From: Rhabditophanes sp. KR3021
Taxonomy: Eukaryota > Nematoda > Chromadorea > Rhabditida > Alloionematidae
Direction: 5' to 3'
Length of the DNA stretch: 64,000 bases
NCBI GenBank assembly: GCA_963281155.1
Contig: CAUJLY010000004.1
Location: 1,302,001 to 1,366,000, forward strand
The notes beneath the pieces are model-generated. The model searched no databases. It saw only the letters and a program-made list of their open reading frames with translations, and was not told the DNA's origin. A program made the translations under genes and the position numbers. Below are positions 12,624 to 24,737 of the stretch, piece after piece (the stretch's first letter is position 1; each line of letters starts with the position of its first letter).

Positions 12624-14594
12624 TTATTGACGAAGAAACACGTAATGCCCATTAAGAATAAGCTTGTCAATTAGGGTTTGACGATGGATAAAATAGGTAG
12701 TACTTAGGAATTCTACTGAATGTCTCCCATCACAGAGAGCACCTATGGTAGTGTCGTCGTTGTGGTTTGTTGCGAGAGGGTAAAGTGAAAGGATTTTAAG
12801 GATTTTCCGGAAGAGACCGTATTGAATCAGCTTTCTTTCGTCTACTCCGTATTTGGCTAAAACAGATAAAAGGAAATTATATATCGTATAATTTAATTGA
12901 TTTTATAAGTTCTGTTCGTACAAAACAGGTAATAAAACTCTCAAGATTTTGGAAGAAATGAAGGAAATTATGATGATAGAAGTAACCGAGGAGGTTAAAT
13001 TTTATCGATAACCCATTTATAATTCCATCTTGTCTTGTATCTATTTCTTAATTAAACTTGAGCCGTGGCCCTAATCCTACCTGGGTTGATTTCAGCGACC
13101 CAATCACGTACTGTTTGCCCTGGCCGGATGGAAAGGTAGAGCATGTACACGTCATCTTGTTTCAGGATAGTTAGTTTTTCGTCTCTTTTGATGAAATTCA
13201 TGCATTCAGACAACCAAAAAGGTTCATTCTTGAATTCTCTAATCAACTCAGTTTGAACATATGAATTCGAGTACAGAAAGACTTGGAATCAAACAAACAT
13301 ATCCATAAACATACAAATTCTTAATGCATCTCGAAACTAAGTCCGTATCAATTTCAATTTTTGTAGAAATCTCTTTTATAGACCTGTAAAGGAGATTGTT
13401 AATAACGTTAAAAATTATATTTAAATTTTGAGTATTTTAAATGTAGTGTACCAGATGTTTTTACCAATTTAACCAGGTAAGGTAATATAACTTCAAGATT
13501 TCTTTATAGCACATCTAGAAGATGACTTGTTATTTAGTCGTATTTAAACGAGACTAATCCTTGTTTTAAAACTTATATTGTTCTCTATATTAAGCTTAGT
13601 ATTTTAGGAAGCTAAAGACACACAAGAAAGGCGATGACTTTTACTTTGAGACAATTGTAGTCAAAATGAATGTTCTTTCTAAAGATTTGGAGTAAATTCT
13701 TACCGAATATTTTGGTCAACAAGTTACAAATGTAGATCATGGCAAGTATTCTTTTGAGGGAGTCTAGAATCTTTCACCCGATAGTGCTCAACTAATCTGT
13801 CAGCTTATCATTGAGAAAATGTTTGGTGTTAAAAAAATTCCTTCTGACTTTTAAGATATTTTGCATGCCTACTTTTCTATTTGTTAATAAATTTCTTATC
13901 TTTATTTTTCTTACCTGACTCCATTAATCAAGGGACAAATCTTCTTACACAACAAATCCATCCTATTAAGCTGATTCGGCTTTATTGGTGGAGGCAATCT
14001 AGTAAAGATAGGAACCATATAAGGATTAACATCTGGTGGTGTCTTTCTTTCATAATTCATGTCAGGTTTCAAATAAATGGTCAACCTTTCATGAACATAA
14101 TGAGAACATGTACCGTGATAAGCTAATTGCCTGTAAACTTCTTCTAGAATCTTCCTGACATCGAATTTATCTTGAGAAAGTGCATAATCATCTACCTCCA
14201 TCTCTTCTAGGTATTCGGACATTTTCCTTACTATTGGTGAGTACATGTATTCGGTAGTATCACTAGGTTTGACAACAAACACGCAATTGAACATGAAGTA
14301 ATGCCTTGGATAAGATGGGTTGCTTATTTTGATGGGCCTACCCATAACCGTGTAGTTGTTGTATTGGAACTTGAGTCGCTTTCTCATGAAATCACCTCTT
14401 GGAATTAGGAGAATTGAGTTGTTGTCTACGAATTGTTCGTTGAATAAATCACGTGGAACTTGATACTTGACAATTGGACCGATCTTGTCGTCGAATTGGA
14501 CCAGGATAATTGCTTCGAGGGTGCATTCATTCAATTTGGATGATGGAGAAGAGGAGTTGCTACCCATCAAATGGCTTAATTGAATTTCTGCCAT
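12624..14594 (-). CDS. nprl-2: NPRL2, GATOR1 subunit (nitrogen permease regulator-like 2)
   Basis: Part of GATOR1, the GAP complex that restrains TORC1 when amino acids are low. Exons 14594-13915, 13383-13081 and 12856-12624 read continuously by homology: FDDKIGPIVKYQVP, YSPIVRKMSEYLEE, VPIFTRLPPP, KKICPLINGVR|SIKEISTK, CIKNLYVYGYVCLIP, GQTVRDWVAEINP|AKYGVD, then ERKLIQYGLFRKILK to the end. Exon 2 has a one-base frame break near 13277-13285 (CCAAGTC; dropping one A restores PVFLYSNSYV), so either an assembly indel or a damaged allele. The ATG lies 1 nt after the PIG-F stop. The 531-nt first intron holds a decayed antisense ORF. Confidence 0.88.
13640..13880 (+). pseudogene. Decayed family-X copy B, antisense in NPRL2 intron
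   Basis: Plus-strand frame from about 13666: VLSKDLE, stop, ILTEYFGQQVTNVDHG, KYSFEGV, stop, NLSPDSAQLICQLIIEKMF, then another stop. The block ILTEYFGQQVTNVDHG aligns gap-free with ILTNALRPQLTNPDSG (copy F) and ILIDYCSANVTNNDFG (copy C). The conserved Pro follows 11 residues after the last Gly in each, and hydrophobics recur at +6, +10 and +14 after that Pro. Three in-frame stops show decay. Confidence 0.6.
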
Positions 14595-14595
14595 T

Positions 14596-17066
14596 TTAGA
14601 ATTGCTTCGCACCCAGTTTCTCTAAAGATGGTTGTTTGAGGTAATTGAATTCTAAGTACCCGATTAATAAACCAACGCCTCCCCCTAAAAGTTGACCAAA
14701 GAAAGCTGGCAAAGGATAAGCCTTAACAAAAACCATAATGAATACAAATTAATAAAAGCAAATCTCCCACCATTAAAATAAGATTAGTTTTGATGTAATA
14801 CATAAATGATATTTTAAATAGTTGTGTAAACCACAGTAGTTGCATACCAACTGTTTTTAGGACCGTCCACATTCCAATTATGGATATTAGCTAAAAGGTA
14901 TTTTTGGTGTCATCATGCTTAGTGACTACAAGCGAGATGGTTACTCTACAGACTCAGTTCATTGCAGATCTCTGACAAAAATGGCCTACACATGCGATAC
15001 AGATATTGTTTTCAAGATCGAAGGTATAGATGCAATGCTAACTGGTCGCTATATTACTCACTGCCCAAAGCTACCATTGTTATTGAAGGAGATTCTAAAA
15101 ATAAAGCCATAAGGAATTTATTTCTTATGATTATGGACTCGACAAGTTATGAGACAGATGAAAAGTGCAAAGTCAATGCTGAAAATTGATGTCGTTGAAA
15201 ATGGCCGTATCAAGATTCGATTGCATGTCACCTTCTTAACTGAAATACGACGCTCTTCTTGAATGCATAAAAAAGGTTATTAAGAAGGAAATTCGACCGG
15301 GGACATCTACGACTTTCGTGAAAATGATCTGTAAGGAAAATCCAGACAACTCCAAACTACTTTGGAATCATTTCAATAGATTCTGGCCAAATACAAAAAC
15401 AAGAATTCGCAAAGAGAAAGTTCCTAATTGCGGTTTCTGCCCTTCATCAGGCTCAAGTCCAAATCAGATGAATAACTTTATGTGTTAACAATCTCAAGTC
15501 TATTAACTGAAATTAGACAAAGTATTGCAGAATTGAGGAAGAAGAACAAACAAGAATTGAATGCGCCAAGTTTCTCTAAAAGAATTGCGAGAGGAACTCA
15601 AACTCACTAATAAATGGAATGACTAGTGATAAAGATCGAAGATTTTATCAATACAAATTGGAAGCTGTCGTAGGTGAATTTAGAATATTCAAGAAGGCCA
15701 ATAAAGTTGCTAATATGTGGAGAGATTTCAAGAATAAAAAAGGATTTGTTGGGATATTCAATTAGGAAGGGTTGTCAAAAAGATTCACTTGGACCATTGA
15801 ACAATCTTTGAAAACTGCTACCAAAGGCCCATCAACTTATTTGCTGGACCGGTTTCGGGCAGAATACTTAATATCTTCACATTCCGTGCAATTAAGGAGA
15901 TGGGACATTACTTTAGGCAGCAAAATCTTAATGATGGCGTTAAGGATAAAATCAAAAAGCCTGATGACTTCAATAGAATATATCCAAAAACACCTACGCA
16001 ATTTCAATACTTGGAGTGCAAAAGCTATTTCACTCAACATTTAAAATACAGAAGGTGTGATTGCTCACTCAAGGCTGCAAAAGAATTGAACTTAATATCT
16101 GCTTCCGACATCGAAAAGGAACTGGATGGAAATGATAAATCTATTTTGGCTTGAAAGTCTCATGATGTTTATCTGATGCTATATCCAGATATCACTGAAG
16201 CTGAATTGAAAGTTCCCGAGCTTGCCAAGAAATACGTTCCATATATAGGTGAGGGTACAAATATAAAGACCGAATGTCAACGTACACGTTTCGATACAAC
16301 AAAAAAGTTAAATGGGAATTTTTGTTTAATGACAAGGAGGAAGCAATGCACAAAGTCTTCAGTGATGGTAAAGAAATGATCGTCTTGAAAAGACGTATGC
16401 ATCAGAAGATGTTGTTTTTAACATCGAGGACATCCTAATTGACTACTGCAGTGCCAATGTTACAAACAATGACTTTGGAAGGCGAACTTATGATATCGTC
16501 ATGCAAGTGTTTCCAGAAAGGAAAGATGAGGTTGGAAAACGAATATTTCGCGAGTTCTTAAAGGCTAATGATACTTTTAAATTAAAAGAACCTCATATTT
16601 TGTAACTAATCCGTTTAATCTACATTTTCATCCCAATTTTAATAAAAATAAAATATTGCACAACTACAGCTTCCACACAGAGTAGCATCTGACTCACCTG
16701 CCACCAAGTATCCCAATCAAGTGGAATGACACAACAGCCGGTCCAAGCTCCTATAAAAGCAAATTGAGCAAGGCGTACCAAACAAAGTTCGTCGATATTG
16801 TTGATTGATCTACAACAAAAAATGATCAAAATAGTCAACAGTTACCAAATCATTTACCTAGTTGACAATGTTGATAGAGCGTTTGCAAAAGTATTTACGC
16901 TGTACTGTTTATGACAAACCAATGGAAATGATACAACACAAAAGGTGAAGGCCAGCAAAGTCGTCTCCAAATAAAATCCAAAAAGGGGCGATCCAAAGAA
17001 GAAGCAAATTGACAAATAGATAGGAAACAACTTTGCAGTGGTCTTGTAATTTGATAAGTTAGGCAT
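14596..17066 (-). CDS. PIG-F, GPI-anchor ethanolamine-phosphate transfer subunit
   Basis: ER membrane partner of the PIG-O/PIG-G ethanolamine-phosphate transferases in GPI-anchor synthesis. Exons 17066-16858, 16809-16698 and 14721-14596 join in phase to about 148 aa. Hydrophobic helices run throughout; the hallmark is FIGAWTGCCVIPLDWDTWWQ, matching the human FVGAW...PIPLDW motif, followed by AYPLPAFFGQLLGGGVGLL. It is shorter than human PIG-F (219 aa), mainly at the N-terminus. The ATG follows TTTCTAG, a likely trans-splice acceptor, 245 nt after the RPC1 stop. The stop (14598-14596) and the NPRL2 ATG (14594) are separated by a single base. The 1976-nt second intron contains a long decayed antisense ORF. 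Confidence 0.88.
14910..16605 (+). pseudogene. Family-X copy C, longest remnant, antisense in PIG-F intron
   Basis: About 1.7 kb of plus-strand coding-like sequence broken by stops and frame changes. Readable blocks: RPGTSTTFVKMICKENP and LLWNHFNRFWPNTKTR near 15300-15400; ECKSYFTQHLKYRRCDC near 16010-16060; AKKYVPYIGEGTNIKTE near 16215-16270; VKWEFLFNDKEEAMHK near 16307-16355; then NIEDILIDYCSANVTNNDFG, VMQVFPERKDEVGKRIFREF, LKANDTFKL and a stop at 16603-16605. The KK-x3-Y[IV]G-x3-N segment aligns without gaps to copy D; the end aligns to all other copies. Y[IV]GxxxN resembles the second half of a GIY-YIG nuclease motif, but this is weak evidence. I could not identify the N-terminal part. 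Confidence 0.7.
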
Positions 17067-17311
17067 CAACTAGAAAGTAATTTAATTAAGTGTTAATCAA
17101 AGTCATTGAGATAACAAACAACGATCAAACGTCTATCAAAATCAATACAGAAAGAGTATGTTTTGGTGACATGATTATTAAGTATCAACTAAAAATAATA
17201 TCAAAAACGTCTAATTATGGTAAGGCAGCGGCTGCAAATTTAAATAATCAATTTAACAATAAAAATAATATTAACAAATATAACAATTAATATCAAAACA
17301 ACAACTCTGCT

Positions 17312-20300
17312 TTATAGGTATTTTTTGAGATCGAACTTTTCAATGTTCGGTCGACTAATCAGTGGTTGGTATGTTGCCATGTGTGATTGGGGAGATGGCA
17401 TATCTCTCTTGTATAATAATTTGAAAAGACCAGTGCCAATGGTAATAGGAGTTCCCATAATAATGCACTCCGACACACCATTGATCGAGTCTTCTTGTCC
17501 GAAGAACGCAGCATCAAATAAGTGATCAAGTGTCTTTTCGAATGAAGCTAACAGTAAGACAGACTCCTTCATTTTTACTAGCCCATTTCTGGTAATTCCT
17601 AGAACTTCCCCACGGCAGGTCATTAAGTCGGCTAATAACATTACATGTCTTCTATCCAGCAATATGCCATGCGATTCCATGGTTGATAAAATTTCGTTTA
17701 TTATACAAGTACGGGCAGCTTCGATTCCGAGGACTTCGGCAACATACAACGCATTATTAAAATTAGTAAAACGACCATCAACTTCTGGAGTAGCCATGAC
17801 AGCTCTGAAGTCAGTTCCTTCCACTAATAATTTATAAGAATCCCCTTTCTTTTCATCGGCATGAATAACACATCTTGTAACATTTGGAAGACCTTTAATA
17901 ACTACTTTTGGCAAATTGTTCTTAAGGTATTGAGCAGACAAATTAGGCGATAAGGTCTTTGAAGCAGGAGCCTCAATCAACAACATGGATCTTCCCAACA
18001 CCTTTATGTGAGCAGATTTCAACGGAATAGGAAGTTTAGCAGCAGCAATGCTTGCTATTATAGATTCCATTGTCACCTCCAACTGAAGAAGTCTGATTCG
18101 ACTGGGCATTAATTTGATCAAAACGTAACAACCTTCGTTATTGATAATCTCTTCGATAAAACCCGCAACTTCACCTAATGTAGTCTTTTCAATTCTCGAC
18201 TTTACTCTTCTAGCCAATTTTTCATCTTTATCATTTTGCAGGGTGGCTGTAATGATAGGAGTTGAAATAAACTTGACGGCATTAATGATTTCCTTGATTC
18301 TCGGAACTCCCTGAGTAATATTCATGGAAGCGACTCCCGCGAAATGGAAAGTTTTTAGTGTCATTTGGGTGGAAGGTTCACCGATTGAGGTTGCAGCCAC
18401 AGCTCCTACAGCAGTTCCGGGTTCAGTGATTGCTTTGTGTAGTTTGATGGAACAGAAGGAGACGAGACGTCTGCATTCGGTGATGGACATGCCACGGGCA
18501 CGAAGTTGGTTGATTTTGAAGAAGTGCTTTCCGATGCAGGATTTGCATTTGTCCGAGTCGCTTTCTGTATCGAGATGCTTTTCACATTTCCAAGGTAGAT
18601 CATAGATACTGGATTTAGCTGTCAAGGAATTAGAAATAAAATCTCTGAAGGTCTTCTTGAAATATTGATGTTCAGGTCTTTTGATTAGCTTGTCCGCTTC
18701 GACGTCAAATGTTCCCACAATTCTCTCAATAGATTCATATTCAGAAGGTAGGTCTGTTAAAGGTGTCGTATTCTTGACATGATCGAAACAATGCTCAAAG
18801 TCGACCATACTTCCGTCTTTGGACTCCATCATCGCTGGATCCAGTAAATCCTCCCCAAATTTGAATTGAACAATATCCCCAGTCGAACTTCTAACGGTAT
18901 CATCATAACTAGCACAGAGATCCTCCAAACATTTGACTAATCTTCTTTGCATGTACCCAGTTTCAGCTGTTTTAACTGCCGTATCGACTAAACCTTCACG
19001 GCCAGCCATTGTATGGAACACGAACTCAGTCGGAGTCAAACCAGAATAAAAACTATTTCCAACGAATCCCTTTGCATCTGGAGTCTTCTGGTTACGTTCA
19101 AAATGAGGTAAAGAACGGTTTTCAAAACCATCTGGTGGTCTGTTTCCGGAAATAGCTTGCTGACCGACACACGCAATCATCTGAGAGATATTGATAAAGG
19201 ACCCCTTTGAACCCGAAATCGCCATAGTAAGTGGAGCGTTATGTTTAGATAGGTTCCTAAGGCAAGCTTGCCCGGCATGGTCACGAATTGAGGAAAGTTC
19301 CTTTAAAATCATGGCTTCCAACGTCTCATCTGGCGTACAACCTGGTTGAGCTTTCAACTTATTTTCCTTCAAATCTCTAATGTACTGGTCACACTTCGTA
19401 TAACCATCGTGCAGAAGACGAGCCTTTTCAAGCAACAAAGCAGGCGAGGGAGTGACATCACCGATTCCAATTGAAAATCCCCTATTAGACAAGTAAACCG
19501 GAGCCATTCTAGCTAATTTCCACATAGCTGAGATTGCAACATCTTCTCCATAATCCCTCATCAAAATATAAAAGATATTGACCTTTGAACCAGATCCAAG
19601 CAAATTCTTATCCAAAACACCACAAAGAAGCTGACTATTCCTGATGACCACAAACGAATCTTTCGAACAGAACTCTTCATCCTTGGTATAACTTTTGTTT
19701 TTGGCACGTAAATTAAGCTTCACATCTACATCATCGTCAACTAATAATAATTCAACCAATTGCTTTCCAGTCCATAATTCAACAGGTTTTCTAATGGCAG
19801 GTGGTGGAATTCTTATTCTCTTGGTTCCCTTTCTACCAACAAACGAAGTGATGTCAACGAGTGAAGCAGCAAAACGTTGTACTTCTTCGCGTGGAATGAA
19901 AGTATCCTTGTGAGTAAGTAAATAGCCTCCTGTGATAAAGTCCTGGATAGCAGCAATCAGAGGTTCGCCAGAACGAGGTGTCACCAAGTTGTATTTAACA
20001 CCCATCAAATTGGCGGCTTCAGCCTTAGCTTCATACGTTTGTGGCAGATGGAGATTCATTTCATCTCCATCGAAATCAGCATTGTAAGGTGTGCAGGCAC
20101 ACTCATTGAATCGGAAGGTTCTTCCTGGCACTACTTTTGCTCTGTGAGCCATGATTGAAATTTTGTGAAGGGAGGGCTGGCGATTGAAGAGGACGATGTC
20201 TCCGTCGTCTAAATGTCTTTCTATGATGTCACCAGGTTTCAAGGACTGCGCGATTTTGTCTCTGTCTCCGTATTTTAGGAACTTTTTCATCCCAGTAGTT

Positions 20301-21772
20301 CTCTCAATTAGGTGATTTGCACCTGAAAAAAGAAACATTAAAATAAATAACTTTAAATAAATCAAAACTATTGAAGCAAAAGATTTCCTTTTAGAAGAAC
20401 GTAATTTTTTAAGATTCGAAGCGTAAACACTAACCTGGATGCTTAGACTCTCCGTTCCTCACCAAATTCTTCATCTTTTCAATATTTGCCGTAGTAACAT
20501 ACTCAGGAAACGTCAATATCCTAGCCACCTGAACTGGAACGCCGACCTGGTCAATCTTCAAATTAGGGTCGGGTGAAATGACAGTTCTTCCGGAAAAATC
20601 TACTCTTTTGCCAGATAAATTTCCTCTGAAACGACCATGCTTTCCTTTTAACCTTTGAGCAAAGGCACGGATGATTTTTTTTGGCTGCATCTCTGGTGGG
20701 AGGCCTGATAATTCAGAGTTGATGTAGAGGGCATGCTGGACTTGGAGATGGTCCCATGTTTCGTTGACTAGTTTCATGGGAGCCCCGTCGCGGATGTGCT
20801 TGCGGATGACGTCGTTGATTAACATGATTTCAGTTAATTTCATGGTAAGGTCATCTTCAGTTGAACCACTTTTGACATCTGAGACGACTGATGGCCTGAT
20901 ACAAACAGGGGGCACAGGAATTCTTGTGACCAAAATATCCTTTGGAACTTGGCAAGTTGGGCCAGCTTTGGCAAATAAAAGTGGGTAATCCTGAACTTTG
21001 ACAGCGCAGAAAATGGACATCACCTGCATTGGGTCCAAAAGAGTAAATTTGCCACCAGCTAACAACGCCGCCAACTCACTATTCTCACTAATACAAGCAG
21101 CATACTCGTGTGTCTTTGTCAAATCAGCAGGATCAGCATGCACTATCTTCAAAACAGCTCCAACGGCCTTCTTAACAACTCCATTCTTATACGAACAAGC
21201 ATGGCAAATACTGATCTTCTTGCAAGTGTCCACGATATTTTTGTGTACTCTCTTTCTTTTAAGGTAGTCAAGGGCAGGATTCTTAACTTGCCTCATAAAA
21301 TTGTCCCTGACCTCGCCTTGGATCAAAAGAGACGAGCATCCCTTGCAAATACATTGAAGCATCTGGATAGTTTGTTTAAAAAAGCCTACATGAAAGATTG
21401 GAACTTCAAGATCTATAAACCCATAGTGACCTACGCAATCTGTCATGTTCTTCTTACATGTCGCACAATTGGTTGTCTTTTGAAAGGTCCCCTACAAATA
21501 CCAATATCATTCCTTTCATTCCCTCAAATTAAACTTACTAATCTCGGATCCAATGGACCATAACTAGCAGTAGCCCACTTTCCCACCCGACTCGTCGTAT
21601 AATTTAGTATTAAATATAGGCAATACAGCTGATTTCCTTATAGTCTCAGCATCTCCTGCTCCAAACTTGACACCAACTCTGCAAAAAATATAAAGTAAAT
21701 TTGATTTTTATAAATTTAAACTTACACTCTCTTTGCCAAGTCAATATCCACAAAGCGTTCTTGTTTTTGCAT
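17312..21772 (-). CDS. rpc-1: RNA polymerase III largest subunit (RPC1)
   Basis: Catalytic subunit making tRNA, 5S and other small RNAs. Exons 21772-21726, 21678-21539, 21491-20435 and 20322-17312; introns 47, 47 and 112 nt. The zinc-binding clamp region ([17 protein letters not shown], then CKGCSS and CHACS), the catalytic [10 protein letters not shown] with three Asp, [20 protein letters not shown] (bridge helix/funnel), [19 protein letters not shown] (trigger loop) and the C-terminal [20 protein letters not shown] all match Pol III rather than Pol I or II, and there is no CTD heptad repeat. Exon 2 has a one-base break at a GGG run near 21586-21590; removing one G reads [15 protein letters not shown]. 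It is the first gene of the candidate four-gene operon. Confidence 0.96.
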
Positions 21773-22775
21773 CTTCTTAAAATTGCTTTAGCATGTATTT
21801 GGTGGACACAATATATTTGAAAAGCTTTAAACTAGTTAGTGTAGGTATTCGATGTGGGATTCAAATTTGGTAGGCGTTGTTCCAATGGTTTTGGTTGAGA
21901 AGGAGGATGGTGCCTGTTACGCCTACTGATTAATTAAGTGATAATTTATTTTTTTTGTTATTTCAGGAGTTTGAGGTTTGCTTTTTGATCATTTTGGTGA
22001 GTTATTTTTAGTGACCATTCAGGGGCAGATAAAGTAGTGCCATTTTATAGATATTATATACAACACACTTAATAACATCATTTCCGTTCCCTTTTGTACA
22101 AAGACAATAGCCAAGGGTTAGTTGGTTCAATTGGCCACCCTTGAAGGAAGTTCTCTTATCGACTATACATGGTCCCATATTCGTCTCCTCTCCTCATTTA
22201 TGCCATATAGTGCTGTCAATGCATATAAAGTTAGTTTATTTTCGCTCATGCCCTCGTCACCATTTTATATACTTTATTTTATTTCCTTGATTTTCAATTA
22301 GCAAGTCCCTCTAAAGCCAAAGGATGTTATTTGCCCATTCAATAAATGTGTTGTTTTAAAATTAACTTATCTTCCTCCTTTTCAATATAAAGTAACTTTA
22401 TTTTAAAGTCTTTTTTAAATTAAAAGAAGGCCTTTTAATGGTATAGGAATATTTGTTATGTCTCTAAAAAATAGCCTCCTTTCAGAACATTTCCCATCTC
22501 TTTCCTAATAGAGATTATAGAGACATATCCAGGACTATATATATTTATTTGTACATATGGAATCAAATAGTAGCAATGTCCCAGACAGGACCAATAACAA
22601 CCATCATAAAAGGGGCAATTCAATCTTTGGAAGTACCAACTTGACATCTATTGTGGTGCCGTTTCAAAATAAATTACATGGTAAATAAATGGTATTGAGT
22701 GGTTGTTGAATATTTTGTTGTATTTTAATTTGTATTATGATTGGTTGTGATGTGCAATTTGGTTTAATTTAATAA
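21773..22775. other. Divergent intergenic region
   Basis: Lies between the divergently transcribed RPC1 (-) and MAP kinase kinase (+) starts, so it probably holds both promoters. No convincing ORF, RNA gene or repeat was seen. Confidence 0.5.
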
Positions 22776-24087
22776 ATGTTTTTGAATAATATAGATATTG
22801 AGGAAAGATTTAGTCGATTGAAGACGAGGAAACATCTTTTTGGGTCGTATAAGAATATATTTCAGTTTCGGAGGTCTGTGTCAGTTGACCCAAAAAGTAA
22901 GAATGTTTTAAAGAAATCAGTTGTTGTTAATAATTACAGCAATAGTTGCTATACCTCACCCATTCCAAGAAAGAATATGGAATTAAATTTTATTAATGGA
23001 CCTCTTAAAAAGACTATTCTTGAGAGCAAAGAAAATCTAGATAGTTATGATGATGTTAAAATGACTTTATCGGGTGAAACTATAACCAGTACAGATAAAT
23101 TAATCAAAAGCCTAAATGTTCCCAGTTCCGAGTATGTTGCCAGATACAACAATGTGATGCAACAAATAGGAAAGATTAAGACAAGTGAGCGTGAATTTGA
23201 GGATGTCACGTTGAATGATTTGGTACATGTTAGTGATATTGGTGCGGGGATGTTTGGAACTGTTATGAAGATGCAATTTGTCCCGACAAAGGAGTACTTT
23301 GCAGTGAAGGTAAATTAATTACTAATTTTAACTAAATACTTTCGTTTAGCACATCATCTTGGATGAAAAAAACAACGACTTAAGAAGAATAATAATGGAA
23401 TGTTACGTTCTTCTTGATTTCAGTTGTCATGAAAATATCATAACTTGTTACGGTGTATTAAAAAAAGATACGGGTTTGTATCTTTGCATGGAATTGATGA
23501 ATTCTTGTCTTGAAACCTTAATTAAACAACATTATAAAATGGGATTAGAAGAAAAGTTTGTCGGCAAATTTACGGTTAATATTGTGGATGGTTTGGATTA
23601 TTTGAAAGAGAATTACATTATGCATCGTGATATAAAGCCGTCGAATTTACTATTAGACCAACATGGTGTCATCAAAATATGTGATTTTGGGATCTCAGGA
23701 ATTTTGGTCAATACCGTTATTAATACCTCTAATGAAACGGGTAGTGTTAAGTATATGGCGCCCGAAAGAATCGATACTAAAGATCCGTATGATTATCGGG
23801 CCGATATTTGGTCTGTTGGAATAACCGTTTATGAAATGATCAACGGATTTACTCCTTATGACAAAGAAGGAAGTACGTTTGCCGTGTTTGCAACAATCAA
23901 AAAAGGAAAGGAACCCCGTTTTGTGAAAGACCAAGTTTCTCCTGAATTAGAAGACTTTACACATAGATGCCTGACTTCACTTCCTGCCAACAGACCTACC
24001 TATAAAATATTGAAAGAACACTTGTTTATCAAAGAAAGTAGGAAAGCGCAAGTTAGGATGGAAGATTTATTTAATTATATGAAATAG
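22776..24087 (+). CDS. MAP kinase kinase (MKK4/MKK7-like)
   Basis: Dual-specificity kinase that activates a JNK/p38-type MAP kinase. Exons 22776-23309 and 23350-24087 (40-nt intron) give about 423 aa. A long basic N-terminus of about 150 residues may hold a docking site. Kinase motifs: glycine loop IGAGMFGTV, FAVK lysine, HRDIKPSNLL, DFGISG, YMAPERID and SVGITVYEM. The activation loop LVNTVINTSNETGS places Thr at both positions where MKK4/7 have Ser and Thr, with one extra residue before YMAPE. It could correspond to C. elegans mek-1, sek-1 or jkk-1; without alignment I cannot say which. Confidence 0.88.
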
Positions 24088-24119
24088 TGTAGTAGAATCC
24101 ATAGTTTGATAAATAAAAT

Positions 24120-24563
24120 AATTTAAATAAATGTAGGCTTCCAAATTGAATCTCACAGATACTCTATCGTTAGCATCAAAAAGTTCATCGACAACAATAT
24201 CTGCAACAAGGTCATTTGTTGATGGGTACATGTACAAAATTTCCTCAAAAGGAGGTTCTTCGGGATCATTGTTTGGCAAATAAGAGCATACGTCAAACAG
24301 ACTGCAATACTTTGCATCACTCTTTTTGATCCATGTGCCATTTTCAAATAAATAATTTCTTTATTCGCCAAAGTCTCATCTTGATTAACTTGCCTGATAA
24401 ATCGATTCTCATTGTATAATGGCATGTGCAGTCGAACTGCGCGAAGGAAATCACTTTTGTCTTTGCTTACTTTTGCTTCTAAATTTGAAGTTTGACCAAC
24501 ATAAAAGATTGCCTTCTTAAATGAAATCTCTATACCATCCGTTGCGAATTTTTCTTGGATCAA
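24120..24563 (-). pseudogene. Family-X copy D, tail-to-tail with the MAP kinase kinase
   Basis: Two frames join at about 24340: ATDGIEISFKKAIFYVGQTS, NLEAKV, then ENGTWIKKSDAKYCSLFD, VCSYLPNNDPEE, ILYMYPSTNDLVADIVVDEL, FDANDRVS. FKKAIFYVGQTSN aligns to AKKYVPYIGEGTN of copy C, and with GIE 8 residues upstream it imitates a GIY-x8-YVG arrangement followed by N. The P-x3-D-x-V-x3-V-x2-EL-x2-AND pattern matches copy C residue for residue in spacing. It is the only copy not inside an intron; one frame break makes it probably non-functional, though it is the least damaged. Confidence 0.6.
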
Positions 24564-24737
24564 TCATTAGATAAACGGCATTAGGTACTTTAAATCTACT
24601 ATGTAATTAAACCTTGGCAGCCAAGAAAATATAATTGATGTAATATGTATACAACCAAACGAGCGGCAAATAAGTGTAAGCAATAGTGAAATTGACTTGT
24701 CATATTATGACTGCTTCTTTGCTTTTATATGGAAGCC

